A DNA stretch of 64,000 nt, taken from NCBI RefSeq assembly GCF_001486505.1, contig NZ_LN909064.1, forward strand, positions 541,812 through 605,811, read 5' to 3'. Below are positions 15,278-24,439 of this stretch, one piece after another. The notes below the pieces were generated by a model, which saw only the letters and a list, made by a program, of their open reading frames with translations, searched no databases and was not told where the DNA came from. This DNA comes from Paenibacillus rubinfantis. Lineage in GTDB: Bacteria; Bacillota; Bacilli; Paenibacillales; Paenibacillaceae. The first letter of the stretch is position 1. Every line of letters starts with the position of its first letter. A program made the position numbers and the translations under genes.

Positions 15278-16702
15278 ATGGGGATAAGTAATACCTTTGT
15301 GTTAAATCTAAGCCTGTTGATCACGGTGGCCTATTTGGCCAATATCCTATATAAATACGGGTTGAGGAAAATGTCGCAGAAGACGCTGCACGTCCTGTCC
15401 GTTCTGCTGATGATCTTATCGGGCTGGGTCTGCATGAGGTTTGGGTTCCGGCTCAAAGACGACGTTTTGTTTGACCTGCGTCTGGTGCCGCTGATGATAG
15501 CGGCTTTTGTGTATTCCAGTCCGTTGACGATGGTTGTGATCGGGTTCGGGATTGGCCTGGCGCGGCTCACGTTTGGCATCAGCGCAGCGGCTCTGGTGGG
15601 TTTGCTGAATCTGACGCTGCTTGGATTCGTTTGCGCCGGGCTGAATTATTGGATGCAACGGACCCATCATCGCTTTGCAGTCAAAGGCTTGGTTACGATT
15701 CTTGTCGTGAATGTGATGAACTGCATAAATATCGCCATCTTTGGCGTTACACCAGCGAAGTTTTATTTATCGCAAATTATGCCGGTCGCCCTGCCGATGA
15801 GCCTTATGCTCAGTCTGGTATTTGCGCTGATCCTGCGGGACTTTCAGCTTGGGGCAAGGCAAAACCTGGAGCTAAAATACGCCAATGAGCTGCTGCGCAA
15901 ACAGACCGATGAGCTGCACAAAGCCAAGATCGGGTTGGAGGATCGGGCCAAGCAGCTGGCTCAGGCGTCCAGTTATAAATCGGAGTTCTTGGCCACGATG
16001 TCGCACGAGCTGCGGACGCCGCTGAACAGCATCATTAATTTTGCGGAGATGATCAGCGAGTCGGAGGAGGCGGGGGAAGAGATCTCGGGGTATGGCCGCA
16101 TTATCCATAAATCCGGACAAGAGCTGCTGCAGATCATTAACGATATCCTGGATTTGTCCAAGGTTGAGGCGGGGCGGCTGGAGATCACAAACGAAGAAGT
16201 GGTGCTGGCGGAGCTGCCCGTCTGGATGCAAATGCAATTCGAGCGGATCGCCGCCCAGAAAAAGATTGAATTTCATACCCGACTGGAGACAGGCTTACCC
16301 GAATCGATCATTTCCGATCCGCAGCGGATTGTCCAAATCCTGCGGAATCTGCTGTCCAATGCGTTTAAATTTACACATGAGGGAAGTGTAGAGCTGGACA
16401 TCCGCCGAGCTCCGGCGAACGATACGCCTGAAGGGGAATGGCTCGTGTTCACCGTATCGGATACCGGCATCGGTGTTGCCGAGGACAAGCAGTTGGCCGT
16501 ATTTGAGGCGTTTCAACAGGCGGACGGTTCCATCAGCCGGCGGTACGGAGGGACGGGTCTGGGGCTGTCGATCAGCAGCAACCTGGCCCGATTGCTCGGC
16601 GGTTATATCCGCATGAGCAGTAAGGAAGGTCAAGGCAGCGCGTTTTCCTTCTATATACCGTTAAAACCGGCCCGGGCTCATCATGAAGTGATGAGTTCGT
16701 AG
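15278..16702 (+). CDS. Sensor histidine kinase with 5TM (LytS-type) receptor domain
   Basis: A 474-residue kinase. The N-terminal ~200 residues form six or so helices of the 5TMR-LYT type, with the acidic/Arg loop FRLKDDVLFDLRLVPLM. A short coiled coil (about 200-235) leads to the phosphoacceptor helix ATMSHELRTPLNSI (His about residue 249) and a complete HATPase domain with N box NLLSNAFKFT, G1 DTGIGV and G2 GGTGLGLSI. No receiver or response regulator is next to it, so the partner is unknown. The ATG at 15278 follows AGGAG; a TTG at 15257 has no ribosome site. It may be cotranscribed with the HD-GYP gene. Confidence 0.9.
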   Translation: MGISNTFVLNLSLLITVAYLANILYKYGLRKMSQKTLHVLSVLLMILSGWVCMRFGFRLKDDVLFDLRLVPLMIAAFVYSSPLTMVVIGFGIGLARLTFGISAAALVGLLNLTLLGFVCAGLNYWMQRTHHRFAVKGLVTILVVNVMNCINIAIFGVTPAKFYLSQIMPVALPMSLMLSLVFALILRDFQLGARQNLELKYANELLRKQTDELHKAKIGLEDRAKQLAQASSYKSEFLATMSHELRTPLNSIINFAEMISESEEAGEEISGYGRIIHKSGQELLQIINDILDLSKVEAGRLEITNEEVVLAELPVWMQMQFERIAAQKKIEFHTRLETGLPESIISDPQRIVQILRNLLSNAFKFTHEGSVELDIRRAPANDTPEGEWLVFTVSDTGIGVAEDKQLAVFEAFQQADGSISRRYGGTGLGLSISSNLARLLGGYIRMSSKEGQGSAFSFYIPLKPARAHHEVMSS

Positions 16703-16769
16703 GGTCCATGTTGCCGTGATGGACGGATTATCGTTACAATGGGGAGAAGAAAGGATGGGATGACAGATA

Positions 16770-17147
16770 ATGGAGAAGCATGTGATTTCCACGACAGCCG
16801 CGCCGGGGGCCATCGGTCCTTATTCTCAGGGGATTCAGCTGGGGGATTTGATCTTTACCTCAGGCCAGTTGGGGCTGGTGCCGGAAACCGGACAGCTGGC
16901 GGATGGGGTTGAAGCCCAGGCTGCTCAAGCTTTGCGGAATGTTCAGGCCGTGCTGGCTGCCGCCGGGAGCGGATTGGACAAGGTGATCAAGACAACCGTA
17001 TTTCTTAAGGACATGAATGATTTTGCTAAGGTGAACGAAGTGTACGGTTCGTTTTTTGCCGAGCCATATCCTGCGCGCAGCGCCGTTGAAGTGGCTCGCC
17101 TGCCGAAGGACGGGTTGGTCGAAATCGAGGTTGTCGCGGTCAAATAA
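16770..17147 (+). CDS. ridA: RidA family enamine/imine deaminase
   Basis: A 125-residue RidA (YjgF/YER057c/UK114) protein. It hydrolyses reactive 2-aminoacrylate and other enamines released by PLP enzymes. Family features are present along the whole length: PGAIGPYSQG at residues 12-21, FTSGQLGLVPETG, the trimer-forming core and the active-site arginine in PARSAVEVARLPKDG (about 103-117), followed by the closing VEIEVVAV strand. The start follows AGGATGGGA. It is a single-gene unit with its own terminator. Confidence 0.95.
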   Translation: MEKHVISTTAAPGAIGPYSQGIQLGDLIFTSGQLGLVPETGQLADGVEAQAAQALRNVQAVLAAAGSGLDKVIKTTVFLKDMNDFAKVNEVYGSFFAEPYPARSAVEVARLPKDGLVEIEVVAVK

Positions 17148-17176
17148 CATGGCTCAGGGTTGTTTGTTGAGCCGGA

Positions 17177-17214
17177 AAGCTGCTGGGGGCGAAAGCCTTT
17201 CGGCGGCTTTTTTT
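17177..17214 (+). terminator. Terminator after ridA
   Basis: A GC-rich stem (AAGCTGCTG with CGGCGGCTT, including G-T pairs) is followed by seven T residues. Confidence 0.8.
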
Positions 17215-17227
17215 GTGAAAAACGGCA

Positions 17228-17253
17228 GCCTCCGGTCCCAGGTTCAGGGAGGC
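17228..17253 (-). terminator. Terminator of the TspO-like gene
   Basis: A 6-bp stem GCCTCC/GGAGGC with a 14-base loop begins at the stop codon. It is followed on the minus strand by TGCCGTTTTT. Confidence 0.6.
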
Positions 17254-18017
17254 TAATCCCGTTCATAGGAACGTATAAAGCAGATCCAGAGCGCGTAAAC
17301 GATCAACGCCAAGGCCCCGGCGCCGGAAACGAAGCCCACGGTGCGGTGCAGCTGGGTTTCAGCCGCAATGGCGCCATACCCCCAGGCAAACGTGAGCGGA
17401 ACGATGGCGTCCCGCCATCGGAAGCTAACCAGGCACGCGCCGGCGAGCCCGACGGCGAGAAGCAGGAGCGTGAGCCCGATCTGCCATGGGCCTCCGGAGA
17501 GGCGGCCCTCGAGAAGGCGGGTCTGGACTACCCAGGTATCGATGCTGGCCAACGCGGTGACGGAGATCCACCCGAAATACAAGCTAAACGGCAGGCGCAC
17601 GAACCAGACTTCCGCAGCAGCCGGGCGGAGGATCTGCCGGGTACTGCGGTACATAGAGGCGGCCACGATCACGAGTAAGAGCAATATCACCAGGTTAAGC
17701 AGGGGATAATGATCGCCCAGCATCACCCGGACGATGGACAGCAGGCAAGTCAGCAGAAATCGAACCGGCATGGGCGGAACTGAAAACGGCTCCCGGGCCG
17801 GTCGCAGGAGCGGATAAAGGACCCAGCCGGTCAACAAACCGTAGATAAGCAGCCAGATCGAGAAGGTATAACCCGCCGGCGTGAGGAGCGCATGCAAACC
17901 GTCCCGGAGCTCGCCGGTTCGGCGAACGCCAAACGGAAGCGCGGTTGTAGCCAGGTTTGCCGCCATCAGCGCCGCAAACGAGGCGAGATTGCACCAATAT
18001 CCGGCCTTGCTGGGCAT
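17253..18017 (-). CDS. TspO/MBR-related membrane protein
   Basis: A 254-residue polytopic membrane protein with seven or so hydrophobic segments. The segment LTPAGYTFSIWLLIYGLL (about residues 45-62) is the hallmark of proteins usually annotated as tryptophan-rich sensory (TspO-like) proteins in Bacillales, which are longer than classical ~160-residue TspO. A second Trp-containing helix near 150 (FSLYFGWISVTALASI) also fits. Ligand and role are unknown for this group. The start at 18017 follows GGGAGG; the frame extends to 18080 without a ribosome site. Confidence 0.65.
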   Translation of the reverse strand: MPSKAGYWCNLASFAALMAANLATTALPFGVRRTGELRDGLHALLTPAGYTFSIWLLIYGLLTGWVLYPLLRPAREPFSVPPMPVRFLLTCLLSIVRVMLGDHYPLLNLVILLLLVIVAASMYRSTRQILRPAAAEVWFVRLPFSLYFGWISVTALASIDTWVVQTRLLEGRLSGGPWQIGLTLLLLAVGLAGACLVSFRWRDAIVPLTFAWGYGAIAAETQLHRTVGFVSGAGALALIVYALWICFIRSYERD

Positions 18018-18184
18018 CACGGGGAACCTCCCTCCTTCGATCGTCTTCGCTACTTTGCAATATTCCCCAATTATTTTCAAAAGATAAGGGTGGGGAGGAA
18101 GGCGGTTTTATCTCCTGCGGTTTTCGTATAAGATGTTAGTAATGAATTTTGGGTAGGAATCAGGATAACCGACGGGAGATCATC

Positions 18185-21100
18185 ATGAATCAACGTCTTT
18201 ATGGAATATGGCTAGGCGATGTGTTGTTTTGCTTCTCCGGAGAAGTCTCGGAGTCGAAAGTGGATGCCTGGACCGCAGTGCTTCGGCGTAAGGAGCTGGA
18301 GCCGGGAGTCCGGCCTTTTCAGCATGCCGTACTGCGGCTGGCGGAGGTCAGGTATCCGGTCTCATCCGTGCGGAGGTCCTATAAAAACGGGGAGCGCCGA
18401 AGCTTGATCGGTCGGTCCCTGGAGGGGTTGGCTTTGCCGGTACCGGAAGCGTGGCGCCTGCTGCTGCAATGGGACGAATCGGCTTGGGAGGAGCAGGAGA
18501 TCAAGCCGGGAGCAGAAATGGGCTATTGGAGCAAAGCGGCCCGATTTGCTCTGGATCTGCTGCTGCGCGGCCGGATTGCTCCGACCATACGTCCGGTGAC
18601 TGCCACCGGAAGACGACGCGGTGCACAGGGTCAAATGCGAGCAGCCTGGGGGCCGCTGCTGACGGAGACGGACGATGCGGCGCGGTTTCAACGTCTGGCG
18701 GGTGCGATGCCGCCGATCTGTCTGGCCGCAGTGCAAACGGGGGCGGGAGTTGCTTCTGAAGAGGAAGGTTCGCTTGAGGACCGGCAGATGGCGGTGCTGC
18801 ATTCGTTTCTAACCGCGATGATCGATCACGAAACGCGCGGGGCGGTTCAGGACTTGGGACGAAAGTTAAATCCCAGCCGGGCCGATTACCACCGGGGCTC
18901 TTCGCCGCTCGCCGAGCTGTGGTGGAACGGCCTGCTGACCGGCGGGCCGCCTGCGGATATCCAAGGGAGCTCGGCAGAGCTGGAGCAGTTAAGCGCAGAG
19001 ATTACCGCCGCCGGGGGCGGTCGTCCCCGGGCTGAGGAACCCGAAGCCGGCGGGGTTGCAACGGGGAGCCTGCGGCTCTGTCTGCGGGTAGAGCCCAATG
19101 AGGCAGGCGGGGAAGAGGCAGGGGCTCGGGCAGCTGCCGCAACCTCTGCCTGGCGGTTGAGCTTCTGGGCCGAAGGGGCCGAGGATACCCGCGTGTTGCT
19201 GCCGGCTGGTCTGGTCTGGAGCTACCCGGAGCCGGACATGGAGATTTACGGGCTCCTGTACCGGAATGTACAGGAGAATTTCCTGCTGCGGCTGAGCAAG
19301 GCGGCCGGCGTCTCCCGGGAGGTGGCCGCTGCTCTGGAGGCCCCGCGACCGCAGGAGCTGCTCTTGGAGCCGGAGGAGCTGTTTGCCTTTTTGAGCAAGT
19401 CCGTTCCGGCACTGCGCAAGCATGGCGTGACCGTGCAGATGCCGAGCCGCTGGACTCGAGAAGGGCGGCGTCCCGCTAAAGTCCGCATCAAAGCTCACGG
19501 ATTTGCGGGTGATTTGCCGGATGGCGGGGCAGCCGGAATGCCGAAGCTGGGCGTGGACCAACTGGTCGCCGTTGAAGCCGAGGTGCTGCTCGGGGGCCGC
19601 GAGTTGACCCGGGAGGAGCTGGCCGAGCTGGCATCGGCGAAGCTGCCGCTCGTTTTTTTTCGCGGCGAATGGATTGAAGTGGATGTGAAGGAGATCCGCC
19701 AGGTGCTGAAGTTTATGAAGCGCCATGAGAATGGAACCTTGACCTTTCGCGAACTGATGCACCTGGCTTCCGGCGAGGAGGAGGTGCAGCTGGAGGGTGT
19801 GGATATCGCCGGCATCGAAACGACGGGGATGCTGTCCATGCTGATGGCCGGCGGTGCAGTTCGGCAGTTGCAACCGCGAGTGGTGCCTGCCGGGCTCAAC
19901 GGGACGCTGCGCCCCTATCAGGAACGGGGGTATCAGTGGCTGGCCACAATGCGCGAGCTGGGGTTCGGCGCGCTGCTGGCTGACGATATGGGCTTGGGGA
20001 AAACGGTGCAGGTGATTTCCGTGCTGTTGGATGGGAACCGGCAGACGGAGGGCAAAAGCCTGATCATCTGTCCCACCTCCTTGTTAGGCAACTGGCAGCG
20101 GGAGTTCTCCCGATTTGCTCCCGAGCTGCGCTTGTACGTGCATCATGGGAGCGACCGGTATCATGAGGACCGGTTCCTGCAGGAGTACCGGGCATGCGAC
20201 GTCATTCTGACGACCTATCAGCTGGCCGGCCGGGATGCCAAGGAGCTGCGTTCGGTCGAGTGGACGACGGTGGTGCTGGACGAAGCCCAGTACATTAAGA
20301 ATTACGGAACCAAGCAGGCGCAAAGCGTGATGAAGCTCAGCGCACCGCACCGGATCGCCATGACCGGCACCCCGGTGGAAAACCGGCTAAGCGAGCTTTG
20401 GTCGATTTTTCAATTCCTGAATCCCGGATATCTGGGCACGCACGCCTCGTTTCGGACGCGGTATACCGGTGCCGGGGGAGAGCAGCAAGCAGGCGAGCTG
20501 CAGAAGCTGCGGAAGCTGGTGGCGCCGTTCCTGCTGCGCCGCCTCAAGAGCGATCCGGATATCCGCAAGGACCTTCCGGAGAAAATTGAGCTGAAATCCT
20601 ATTGTACGTTAACCGTTGAGCAAGCCCGCTTGTACCAATCCGTGACGGCGGAGCTGCTTGGCCGGATCGGCAGCCAAAACGGTATCGCCCGCAAGGGCTT
20701 GGTGTTATCTTCGCTGACCCGGCTGAAGCAAATCTGCGATCACCCGGAGCTTGTTCAAGGCGCGCGATTGCCGGAGACGGCTGCGTTTGGGCGTTCAGGT
20801 AAAATGGAGCGGTTGGGCGAGCTGCTCGATATGATTATGGACAGCGGGGAAGCGGCGTTGATCTTCACCCAATACGTCCGGATGGGGGAGCTGCTGCAGG
20901 CGCGTTTGGCGGAGCGGTACGGCATTCGACCGTTCTTTCTACACGGCGGTGTGCCGAAGGCCGACCGGGATACGATGGTACGGGCGTTTCAGGACGGCGA
21001 GGGCTCGCCGATCTTCGTGTTATCGCTGAAGGCGGGTGGCGTTGGCCTCAACCTGACCCGGGCCAATCATGTCGTCCATTATGACCGGTGGTGGAACCCG

Positions 21101-21349
21101 GCGGTGGAGAACCAGGCGACCGACCGGGTATTCCGGATCGGGCAGCAGAAGAACGTCGAGGTGCATAAGCTGATCTGCCAAGGGACGCTGGAAGAGCGGA
21201 TCGATGAATTAATCGAGCGTAAAAAATCGCTGTCGGAGCAAGTGGTTGGCTCCGGCGAACAATGGCTGACAGAAATGAGCGACGAGGAGCTCCGCAGCTT
21301 GATCGAGCTGCAGGAAGGCGGGCTTTTCCCGGAAGGTGCGTTTGGCTGA
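18185..21349 (+). CDS. SNF2-family DNA translocase/helicase
   Basis: A 1054-residue bacterial SNF2 protein. The N-terminal ~560 residues carry the bacterial SNF2-associated region (EELFAFLSKSVPALRKHGV, about 395-413). The motor follows: LRPYQERGYQWL (about 573), Walker A ADDMGLGKT (about 599-607), DEAQ box VLDEAQYIKN (about 698), the TGTPVENRLSELW motif III, and the helicase C lobe ending in the arginine-finger motif NQATDRVFRIGQ. Such proteins move along duplex DNA and remodel protein-DNA complexes; the client here is unknown. The SWIM-domain partner often found beside this family is absent. ATG 18185 follows GACGGGAG; a TTG at 18149 lacks a site. Confidence 0.93.
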   Translation: MNQRLYGIWLGDVLFCFSGEVSESKVDAWTAVLRRKELEPGVRPFQHAVLRLAEVRYPVSSVRRSYKNGERRSLIGRSLEGLALPVPEAWRLLLQWDESAWEEQEIKPGAEMGYWSKAARFALDLLLRGRIAPTIRPVTATGRRRGAQGQMRAAWGPLLTETDDAARFQRLAGAMPPICLAAVQTGAGVASEEEGSLEDRQMAVLHSFLTAMIDHETRGAVQDLGRKLNPSRADYHRGSSPLAELWWNGLLTGGPPADIQGSSAELEQLSAEITAAGGGRPRAEEPEAGGVATGSLRLCLRVEPNEAGGEEAGARAAAATSAWRLSFWAEGAEDTRVLLPAGLVWSYPEPDMEIYGLLYRNVQENFLLRLSKAAGVSREVAAALEAPRPQELLLEPEELFAFLSKSVPALRKHGVTVQMPSRWTREGRRPAKVRIKAHGFAGDLPDGGAAGMPKLGVDQLVAVEAEVLLGGRELTREELAELASAKLPLVFFRGEWIEVDVKEIRQVLKFMKRHENGTLTFRELMHLASGEEEVQLEGVDIAGIETTGMLSMLMAGGAVRQLQPRVVPAGLNGTLRPYQERGYQWLATMRELGFGALLADDMGLGKTVQVISVLLDGNRQTEGKSLIICPTSLLGNWQREFSRFAPELRLYVHHGSDRYHEDRFLQEYRACDVILTTYQLAGRDAKELRSVEWTTVVLDEAQYIKNYGTKQAQSVMKLSAPHRIAMTGTPVENRLSELWSIFQFLNPGYLGTHASFRTRYTGAGGEQQAGELQKLRKLVAPFLLRRLKSDPDIRKDLPEKIELKSYCTLTVEQARLYQSVTAELLGRIGSQNGIARKGLVLSSLTRLKQICDHPELVQGARLPETAAFGRSGKMERLGELLDMIMDSGEAALIFTQYVRMGELLQARLAERYGIRPFFLHGGVPKADRDTMVRAFQDGEGSPIFVLSLKAGGVGLNLTRANHVVHYDRWWNPAVENQATDRVFRIGQQKNVEVHKLICQGTLEERIDELIERKKSLSEQVVGSGEQWLTEMSDEELRSLIELQEGGLFPEGAFG

Positions 21350-21482
21350 ACCCGCTTCCGCAAAAGTTACGCATTGGATGTGCGAACGGCGGTAGCGGCG
21401 GAACGAGTGGAATGACGGGGCCATACGTTGTCGATTGAAACCGGAAGCATGTGGAGATAAAAAGCTGCGAGGAGGAATACGC

Positions 21483-21653
21483 ATGACCAGGACCCAAACG
21501 ATAGCGCAGGAATCCGGCGCGACGCAGGTCCGCTATGAAGCGGACGGGCTGCAGGTAGAGCTGGCACCGGATCATGCGGTGCAGATCCCGTTGTCGCCGC
21601 CGGCGGAGCGGGAGAAGCCGGCGCTGCTGCGCCGGCTGTTGGAACACACCTAG
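21483..21653 (+). CDS. Small unrecognised protein, 56 aa
   Basis: The ATG at 21483 has an excellent ribosome site (GAGGAGG, eight bases upstream). The product is hydrophilic and ends ALLRRLLEHT; no family is recognised. The reading frame ends in TAG immediately before a sequence resembling a Tn5 mosaic end (21654-21672), so the true C-terminus may have been changed or the assembly may be chimeric here. Confidence 0.55.
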   Translation: MTRTQTIAQESGATQVRYEADGLQVELAPDHAVQIPLSPPAEREKPALLRRLLEHT

Positions 21654-21672
21654 TGATGTGTAGAAGAGACAG
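21654..21672. other. Near-match to the Tn5/Nextera 19-bp mosaic end
   Basis: The plus strand reads TGATGTGTAGAAGAGACAG, which matches the 19-bp mosaic end AGATGTGTATAAGAGACAG at 17 positions (differences at positions 1 and 10). No transposase gene or second end is in the window. This is more likely a sequencing-library remnant than a resident transposon. Confidence 0.5.
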
Positions 21673-21778
21673 GACCTGCAAGGCGCGGTCAGCGCGGTTG
21701 CTTCATCGGGGCAACCCACCCACCTCTATTTCCTCCGCCACAGACGGCCTCCCCTCCCCGCGCCTCTGAACTAGCGAA

Positions 21779-21905
21779 AATACTGTATTCCCTGTAACCT
21801 TTTCGCCCCGTTATCCGTCCTTTTGGGCAAAAAAGTCGTACCCTCTACAACATTATCGTGCTGTCCCGGGGTTGCTCGGACATATGTTGTACTAATTGCA
21901 ACATT
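21779..21905. repeat. Second array of the AATGTTGTA palindromic boxes
   Basis: Three boxes begin near 21779 (degenerate), 21832 (left arm degenerate, right arm TACAACATT intact) and 21883 (TATGTTGTA...TGCAACATT). The spacings are 53 and 51 bp and the spacers 28-30 bp. Box sequence and geometry match the array at 1181-1359. Confidence 0.75.
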
Positions 21906-22065
21906 TTGTCCCGAAGGAGGGCCGAGGTCCGCAAAAGGTGAGCGATACCGCGTCCCCCAGAGGGGGGTGAAAAGCCGGAGAAGCCGCGTCCTGAGTCGCA
22001 GGACGGTTTCACGGGGGTGCAAAATCTGGTATGATAGTGAATATTTCGCGGGGAGGAATCATGTC

Positions 22066-22869
22066 ATGAATTTTTTACAACGGTTAAAGGACGGTGCGGG
22101 CAAGGTTACCGATCGCGCGCAAAATGTCGTGGAGATCGGTAAACTGAACACCCAAATTTCAAATATCGAACGCGAACTGGGTTTATATTTTCAAAAAATG
22201 GGCGAAGTGTTCTACGAGGCTTACCGAAATAAGGATATGGCCAATGCGGAAAAAGAGATGCTGGAGCTGGCCAAAACCTGTGATCTGCTCACGGAGGAAC
22301 GCGACGAAATTCGGTTAAAAATCGCCGAGCTCAAAAATGAACGCCTCTGCGGCGCTTGCGGCCGGAACGTGGCGGAGGATGCTTTGTTCTGCCAATATTG
22401 CGGCCATAAGCTGATGAAGGCCAAACCCTCCGTTCCAGCGGAATTGCTGAAGCCGGCTCCAGAACCGGTGCAGCCGCCGGTCTCACGTGAGGCGGCGGTC
22501 AGCTCGGAGCCTCCGGTCATGGAGCCGGTAGCGATTAACGAGATGGATACGCTGGTGCTAGCCGCTTCCCTGGTTCGCGAGAAGACGGAGCCGCGGGAAC
22601 CGGGGGCACAACCGACGGAGGCCGTCGAACCGGTAGATCCGGAGGAGGAGGAGCGTCAGCAACGCGAGCTGGACCGGGAACGCAAACGCCAGGAGGAGCT
22701 GGACCGCCGCATTCGCAGCTGGTCTCAGAACGCTGCAGCTCCGCAGCCGGAGAGTCCGGAAGTGGAAGTGATGATCGGCGGCGTGGCCACCGTCAAATGC
22801 CAAATTTGTTCCTCTACACTGGTGAAAGGCACCAAATGGTGCCCGCATTGCGGCTCAGAGCAAATTTAG
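22066..22869 (+). CDS. Coiled-coil protein with two zinc ribbons
   Basis: A 267-residue soluble protein. Residues 1-100 are helical and coiled-coil-like (QISNIERELGLYFQKMGEVF). A first zinc ribbon follows at about 100-120 (CGACGRNVAEDALFCQYCG), then a Pro/Glu/Arg-rich linker, then a second ribbon at the C-terminus (CQICSSTLVKGTKWCPHCG). The two Cys4 sets are complete. Proteins of this layout are common in Bacillales but have no assigned function. ATG 22066 follows GGGAGGAAT. The frame stays open upstream to 21823 through the palindromic array, but without a ribosome site. Confidence 0.8.
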   Translation: MNFLQRLKDGAGKVTDRAQNVVEIGKLNTQISNIERELGLYFQKMGEVFYEAYRNKDMANAEKEMLELAKTCDLLTEERDEIRLKIAELKNERLCGACGRNVAEDALFCQYCGHKLMKAKPSVPAELLKPAPEPVQPPVSREAAVSSEPPVMEPVAINEMDTLVLAASLVREKTEPREPGAQPTEAVEPVDPEEEERQQRELDRERKRQEELDRRIRSWSQNAAAPQPESPEVEVMIGGVATVKCQICSSTLVKGTKWCPHCGSEQI

Positions 22870-22943
22870 CGAAGCGAAAGTTCATCAGGTTGTCATAAAC
22901 TCAACTGCCCCGGCAGCGCACTCATTCGTAGTAATAGATAAGC

Positions 22944-23096
22944 ATGCGGTATACGCCGGTACGGCGGCCCAGGAGCAAAGGTTTCGCAGCGGCTCCGCAG
23001 CTGTTGTGCCGGCTTCGTTATTTCAACGCCCTCCTCGGATCTTGCCCCGCTTTCGAGCGGATGCTCCCTCTTGAGGAGGGGGATGCTATACCGCAT
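22944..23096 (+). ncRNA. Candidate structured RNA closed by a 10-bp helix
   Basis: ATGCGGTATA (22944-22953) and TATACCGCAT (23087-23096) are exact complements and enclose several local hairpins, among them CGCCG-GTA-CGGCG (22954-22966) and a CTCCCTC/GAGGAGGG stem near 23064-23081. It precedes the small gene at 23124 by 28 bp. It does not match the riboswitch cores I know (TPP, SAM, FMN, T-box, ZTP, preQ1). An open frame runs through it, but the gene's ribosome site is downstream, so it is probably a leader RNA. Confidence 0.4.
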
Positions 23097-23123
23097 AATC
23101 CAGTGAACAGGAGCGTGAGGTAC

Positions 23124-23429
23124 GTGGAATGCATCGTACATTTTGATGTCGTACATAAGGATGAGGTGAAGAGCTTGCGTGGTCTGCTTTTCCTCGATCC
23201 CGGAAAGTCTCCGTCCGAAAGCGACTTTCTGCAAATGTTCGAAGAGATGGGATATAAGCTGCGTCTGGAGGATCAACAAAACCTCGTATTCAAGCCGACG
23301 GAAGCCGGCGCAGATTACAGCGAGATCCGGGTACGCCGCCTTGATACCGGAGAGAAAACCTACAAGGAAGACGGCGAATTAAAGACGCTGCTCACCAACC
23401 TGTTGCCGCGGGAGCCTAAGCCGCTATAG
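23124..23429 (+). CDS. Small conserved-looking protein, 101 aa, unrecognised
   Basis: A mixed alpha/beta acidic-basic protein beginning (V/M)ECIVHFDVVHKDE and ending LLPREPKPL, with no membrane span or signal. I do not recognise the family. The GTG at 23124 is chosen because AGGAG lies eleven bases upstream (23109-23113). The frame extends to 22944 but passes through the structured region. It may be controlled by that leader. Confidence 0.6.
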   Translation: MECIVHFDVVHKDEVKSLRGLLFLDPGKSPSESDFLQMFEEMGYKLRLEDQQNLVFKPTEAGADYSEIRVRRLDTGEKTYKEDGELKTLLTNLLPREPKPL

Positions 23430-23570
23430 TTTGAAATCCTCGGCGATGTAACGGTGGCGCTGTTTGAAACAAAGCGTTGCAAAGTTTTCACGAAACCCTC
23501 AAAATTCCTCTTCCTCTTCCCGGGCGGGATGCGTTATACTTCTAACATTGTGTGTTCATCTATGAATTTT

Positions 23571-23633
23571 CCGTATAAGTGCAGGGATTGGCCTGCATGT
23601 CTCTACCTGATCACCGGAATGATCGGACTACGG
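23571..23633 (+). promoter_or_regulatory. Guanine/xanthine-responsive purine riboswitch
   Basis: The aptamer has every purine-riboswitch landmark: P1 formed by CCGTA and TACGG, P2 with loop GATTGG, J2/3 TGTCTCTACC, P3 with an AATGATCGG side, and the 3' junction GGACTACGG. The specificity base before TA is C, as in guanine riboswitches, not U as in adenine ones. It controls xpt and pbuX directly downstream, the classic guanine-repressed pair. Confidence 0.96.
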
Positions 23634-23671
23634 AAAGTAACGCCGTGCATAAGCCCGGGAAGCGGAGGTTT

Positions 23672-23695
23672 CAGGTGTATTTTCGCCTGTTTTTT
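23672..23695 (+). terminator. First terminator in the riboswitch leader
   Basis: CAGGTG, six bases, CGCCTG, then six T residues. It lies about 40 bases after the aptamer and could be the expression platform or a backup. Confidence 0.6.
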
Positions 23696-23735
23696 CGCTG
23701 TTTCGGTACGCATCGGGGGCTTTCTGTTTATAGGT

Positions 23736-23764
23736 CCATTTCCGCTCAGGAAATGGGCTTTTTT
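23736..23764 (+). terminator. Second terminator in the riboswitch leader
   Basis: A perfect 8-bp stem CCATTTCC/GGAAATGG with loop GCTCA is followed closely by a six-T tract, 50 bp before the xpt start. It is the stronger of the two hairpins. Confidence 0.8.
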
Positions 23765-23789
23765 GCGTTTTGCGGATAGTTAAAGATGA

Positions 23790-24410
<621 letters not shown>

Positions 24411-24439
24411 CTATCAATTCGGGGAGGAACTAGAATCCA

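Noticed and set aside
21823..22065. Upstream extension of the zinc-ribbon gene
   Set aside because: The frame is open through the palindromic array, but a strong ribosome site places the start at 22066.
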